A stretch of DNA of 37,584 nucleotides from the NCBI GenBank assembly GCA_023388355.1, contig JAEWGI010000038.1, positions 1-37,584 on the forward strand. Reading direction: 5' to 3'. Position numbers and translations under genes: made by a program. Shown here in pieces: positions 35,017 through 37,584 of this stretch. The stretch is from Pseudomonadota bacterium (GTDB taxonomy: Bacteria > Pseudomonadota > Gammaproteobacteria > Xanthomonadales > Xanthomonadaceae). Position 1 is the stretch's first letter; every line of letters begins with the position of its first letter. Under the pieces are notes generated by a model. It searched no databases. It worked only from the letters and a program-made list of their open reading frames with translations, and had not been told where the DNA came from.

Positions 35017-35171
35017 CCGGTTGCATTCCCCGTGCGGTGCGGCCCGGCGCGCATGATCGCATCGGGTGCAGCCCTCTGGACAGTCAGGCCGGGCGCCGGC
35101 GGATCGCGCCTGCGCCGCCCCGAATCGCCGCGCCGGCCCGCGCGCAGCGCGCCCGGCCAGTGCCCGCGACG

Positions 35172-35531
35172 CTACCGGCCCAGGTCGAGCAGGGTCTCGA
35201 AGCCGCCGAAAATCATGCGCTTGCCGTCGAACGGCATCGGATTGCCGGCCGGATCCATGCGCGGATCCTCCATCATTTTCTTGACGCCCGCGTCGCGGGT
35301 GGCCTTGTCCGGCCATTCCACCCACGCGAACACGACCGTTTCGTCGGCGGTGGCCTGTACCGCGCGGCGGAAGTCGGTGACCTTGCCCTCGGCCACGTCG
35401 TCGCCCCAGGTCTCGACCACGCGCGTGGCGCCGGCCTCGATGAAGAGCGGGTCGAAGCTGCGGGCGTGGTCGAGGAAGGCCTGCCGGTTGCCGTTGGGAA
35501 CCGCGATCACGAATCCGTCGATGTAGGACAT
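35172..35531 (-). CDS. DUF1428 family protein (YbaA-like)
   Basis: The 119-residue cytoplasmic protein starts MSYIDGFVIAVPNGNRQAFLDHAR and has FIEAGATRVVETWGDDVAEGKVTDFRRAVQATADETVVFAWVEWPDKATRDAG, the DUF1428 pattern (dimeric alpha/beta-barrel fold, E. coli YbaA). It ends in the conserved MPFDGKRMIFGGFETLL. The molecular function is not known; the fold occurs in small enzymes and in stress proteins. An SD-like CAGGAGACAG lies before the ATG at 35531. The gene stands alone, and the 248 bases upstream separate it from a divergent lipoprotein gene. Confidence 0.9.
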   Translation of the reverse strand: MSYIDGFVIAVPNGNRQAFLDHARSFDPLFIEAGATRVVETWGDDVAEGKVTDFRRAVQATADETVVFAWVEWPDKATRDAGVKKMMEDPRMDPAGNPMPFDGKRMIFGGFETLLDLGR

Positions 35532-35779
35532 GTCTGTCTCCTGTTTGCCGGAAGATTTGCCGGAAGAAGGTGGCGGGCGGTCGCGCTGCCGCACGACACA
35601 CGTGTACGACGACCGGAAGGGCCGGCCTTCGACACGGGCGGCCGACCGGGCGAGGCTGGGTCCGGCCCGGTTCATCGCGCGTTCGGGTCGAAAAACGGTC
35701 GCGTCCTACACTTGTCCTCCCGCCCCACGCATGGTGCCGGAAGGGCCCGACCGGCCCGCCGGCGCCGGAACCCCTGCAG

Positions 35780-36949
35780 ATGCGCCCACTCCTTCCCGCC
35801 GCATGTCTCCTGGCCCTGCTGCTGCTCGGCTGCCGCGGGCAGGAGCCGGAGGCTGCCGCCACCACGGTGTCGGTGGCCAGCCCGGAGGAGGGCGGTGCGG
35901 TCAGTACCGCGCCGGTGCAGGTGGTCGAGGACGCCGGGCCGGAGCGGGAGGCCGCCCCCGAGCCCGAGCCGGAGGAACCGGCCATCGACTGGTCGCCGAT
36001 GGACCTGGACCCGGACACAGCCTCGGTCAGCTGCGAGCTCGACTATGCCGGCTACGGCGACGGCGAGCCGCTGCAGGAGTTCGATCGCGAGGCGATCGTC
36101 GCCGCGCTCGAACCCTGCGCCGCGCGCGGCGTGCTGCGGCTGCGCTACGTGGGCAAGATCAACGGCGGCTTCGTCCAGGTGATGCAGCGCGTGACCGAGG
36201 TGGCCGAGGCGCTCGACATCGGCAAGCGCGTGCTCGACATCGATTCGAGCGGCGGCATGGTGGAGGACGCGATCCGCTCCGGCGACCGCATCGCCGAATC
36301 GCGCTGGACGGTGTGGGTGCGCGAGGGCGCGGTCTGCCACAGCGCCTGCGTGTTCGTGCTGGCCGCCGGCGACATGCGCATGATCAGCGGACGGGTGGGC
36401 ATCCACCGCATCATCCGCATGAGCTCCACCGCCACCACCCGCGCCGAGCTCAACCGCGAGCTGCGCGTGGTCTACGACCGGGTGCGCGACTATCTCGAGC
36501 GCAACGGCGCCGCCACCGCGGTGGCCGACATGATGATGGCCGTGCCCAACCGCAACCTGCGCCTGCTGACCGCCGACGAGTTGAACCTGTACGGCCTGGA
36601 CGGCATCAACCCGGCCCAGGACGACCTCGACCGGCTGCGCCTGATGCGCAAGTGCGGGCAGGATTTCGTGATCCGACGCGATGCCTTCGCGCGTGCGTTC
36701 GACAGCCGCTGCAAGTCGCCGGGCACCGACCTGGAGGGGCTCAACGCCTGCGGCCTGGAGCTGCGCAAGCGCTACGAATTCCCGGACCCGGTCTGCCCGG
36801 CGGAAAGCCCGCTGTCGGAGTTCGACGCGCTGCTGGCGGCGGACACGCCGGAACAGGCCGGACCGCGCCGCCCGGTCGCCGAACCCGCTCCGTCCGAGCA
36901 GGCCGGGCGCCGCCAGCCGGCGCGCGGCGGCGACGCCGGCGGCTCCTGA
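35780..36949 (+). CDS. ClpP-like periplasmic lipoprotein (COG3904-type)
   Basis: The 389-residue protein has a lipoprotein signal (LLALLLLGC, Cys18 acylated), an acidic Pro/Glu linker (residues 24-70) and a ClpP/crotonase-like domain: VLDIDSSGGMVEDAIRSGDRIAE, then GAVCHSACVFVLAAG with the probable nucleophile S188, and GRVGIHRI with the probable catalytic H209. These are the signature elements of the predicted periplasmic proteins of COG3904. Four Cys downstream (KCGQ, SRCKS, NACG, PVCPAE) may form disulfides. It could be a serine peptidase acting on envelope proteins; no substrate can be named. ATG 35780 is selected because it begins the signal. A possible -10, TACACT, lies at 35707-35712. 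The stop faces that of the ABC gene across four bases. Confidence 0.8.
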   Translation: MRPLLPAACLLALLLLGCRGQEPEAAATTVSVASPEEGGAVSTAPVQVVEDAGPEREAAPEPEPEEPAIDWSPMDLDPDTASVSCELDYAGYGDGEPLQEFDREAIVAALEPCAARGVLRLRYVGKINGGFVQVMQRVTEVAEALDIGKRVLDIDSSGGMVEDAIRSGDRIAESRWTVWVREGAVCHSACVFVLAAGDMRMISGRVGIHRIIRMSSTATTRAELNRELRVVYDRVRDYLERNGAATAVADMMMAVPNRNLRLLTADELNLYGLDGINPAQDDLDRLRLMRKCGQDFVIRRDAFARAFDSRCKSPGTDLEGLNACGLELRKRYEFPDPVCPAESPLSEFDALLAADTPEQAGPRRPVAEPAPSEQAGRRQPARGGDAGGS

Positions 36950-36953
36950 GCGC

Positions 36954-37584
<631 letters not shown>

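Overview
The window is GC-rich DNA of a gammaproteobacterium, most probably a member of the Xanthomonadaceae/Lysobacteraceae (Lysobacter, Luteimonas or a close relative). Grounds: very high GC at third codon positions, a THX ribosomal protein gene, the hutF-type (five-step) histidine degradation route, a Zur/His-rich TonB receptor/MerC cluster, and a His-rich lipoprotein of the kind often labelled DnrO in this family. The genus is inferred from gene content only.

Layout. 1-3.2 kb: the end of a SPOR-domain protein, purF, a DUF455 ferritin-like gene and a small lipoprotein gene. 3.2-6 kb: lpxH, divergent from gltX and zur. 6-8.7 kb: a zinc island, with a TonB receptor carrying two His/Asp-rich loops, an AT-rich Zur-box-like site, and a MerC-domain gene read the other way. 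8.9-10 kb: THX with a clear terminator, and an exported protein of unknown function. 10-12.7 kb: divergent hutI and hutF. 12.8-13.55 kb: a 5' fragment of a serine beta-lactamase-type gene that runs into a hairpin-rich tandem repeat. 13.6-15.6 kb: ogt overlapping an Ada/AlkA fusion gene. 15.7-19.5 kb: a phosphodiesterase lipoprotein, a small secreted acidic protein, an Lnt/nitrilase-like membrane protein and its overlapping TetR regulator. 19.7-21.35 kb: hutU.

21.4-30.2 kb is a defence island, all on the + strand, starting 24 bases after hutU: hsdM, hsdS, a MazE/MazF-like toxin-antitoxin pair, hsdR and a DUF45/M48-like zinc metallopeptidase gene. HsdM and HsdS should form the methyltransferase, HsdR adds ATP-driven translocation and cleavage, and the toxin pair sits inside the operon with its own palindromic operator. 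HsdM is unusually long, has a helix-turn-helix-like N-terminus, and carries a palindromic repeat translated in frame. The specificity gene has AT-richer target-recognition domains, consistent with domain exchange.

30.2-37.6 kb: a FUSC transporter-like protein, the DnrO-like lipoprotein, a small Arg-rich protein with an AT-rich leader and an unclear start codon, several membrane or small proteins of unknown function, a DUF1428 protein, a ClpP-like (COG3904-type) lipoprotein, and the C-terminal end of an ABC exporter ATPase. No rRNA, tRNA, CRISPR array, integrase or transposase was seen.
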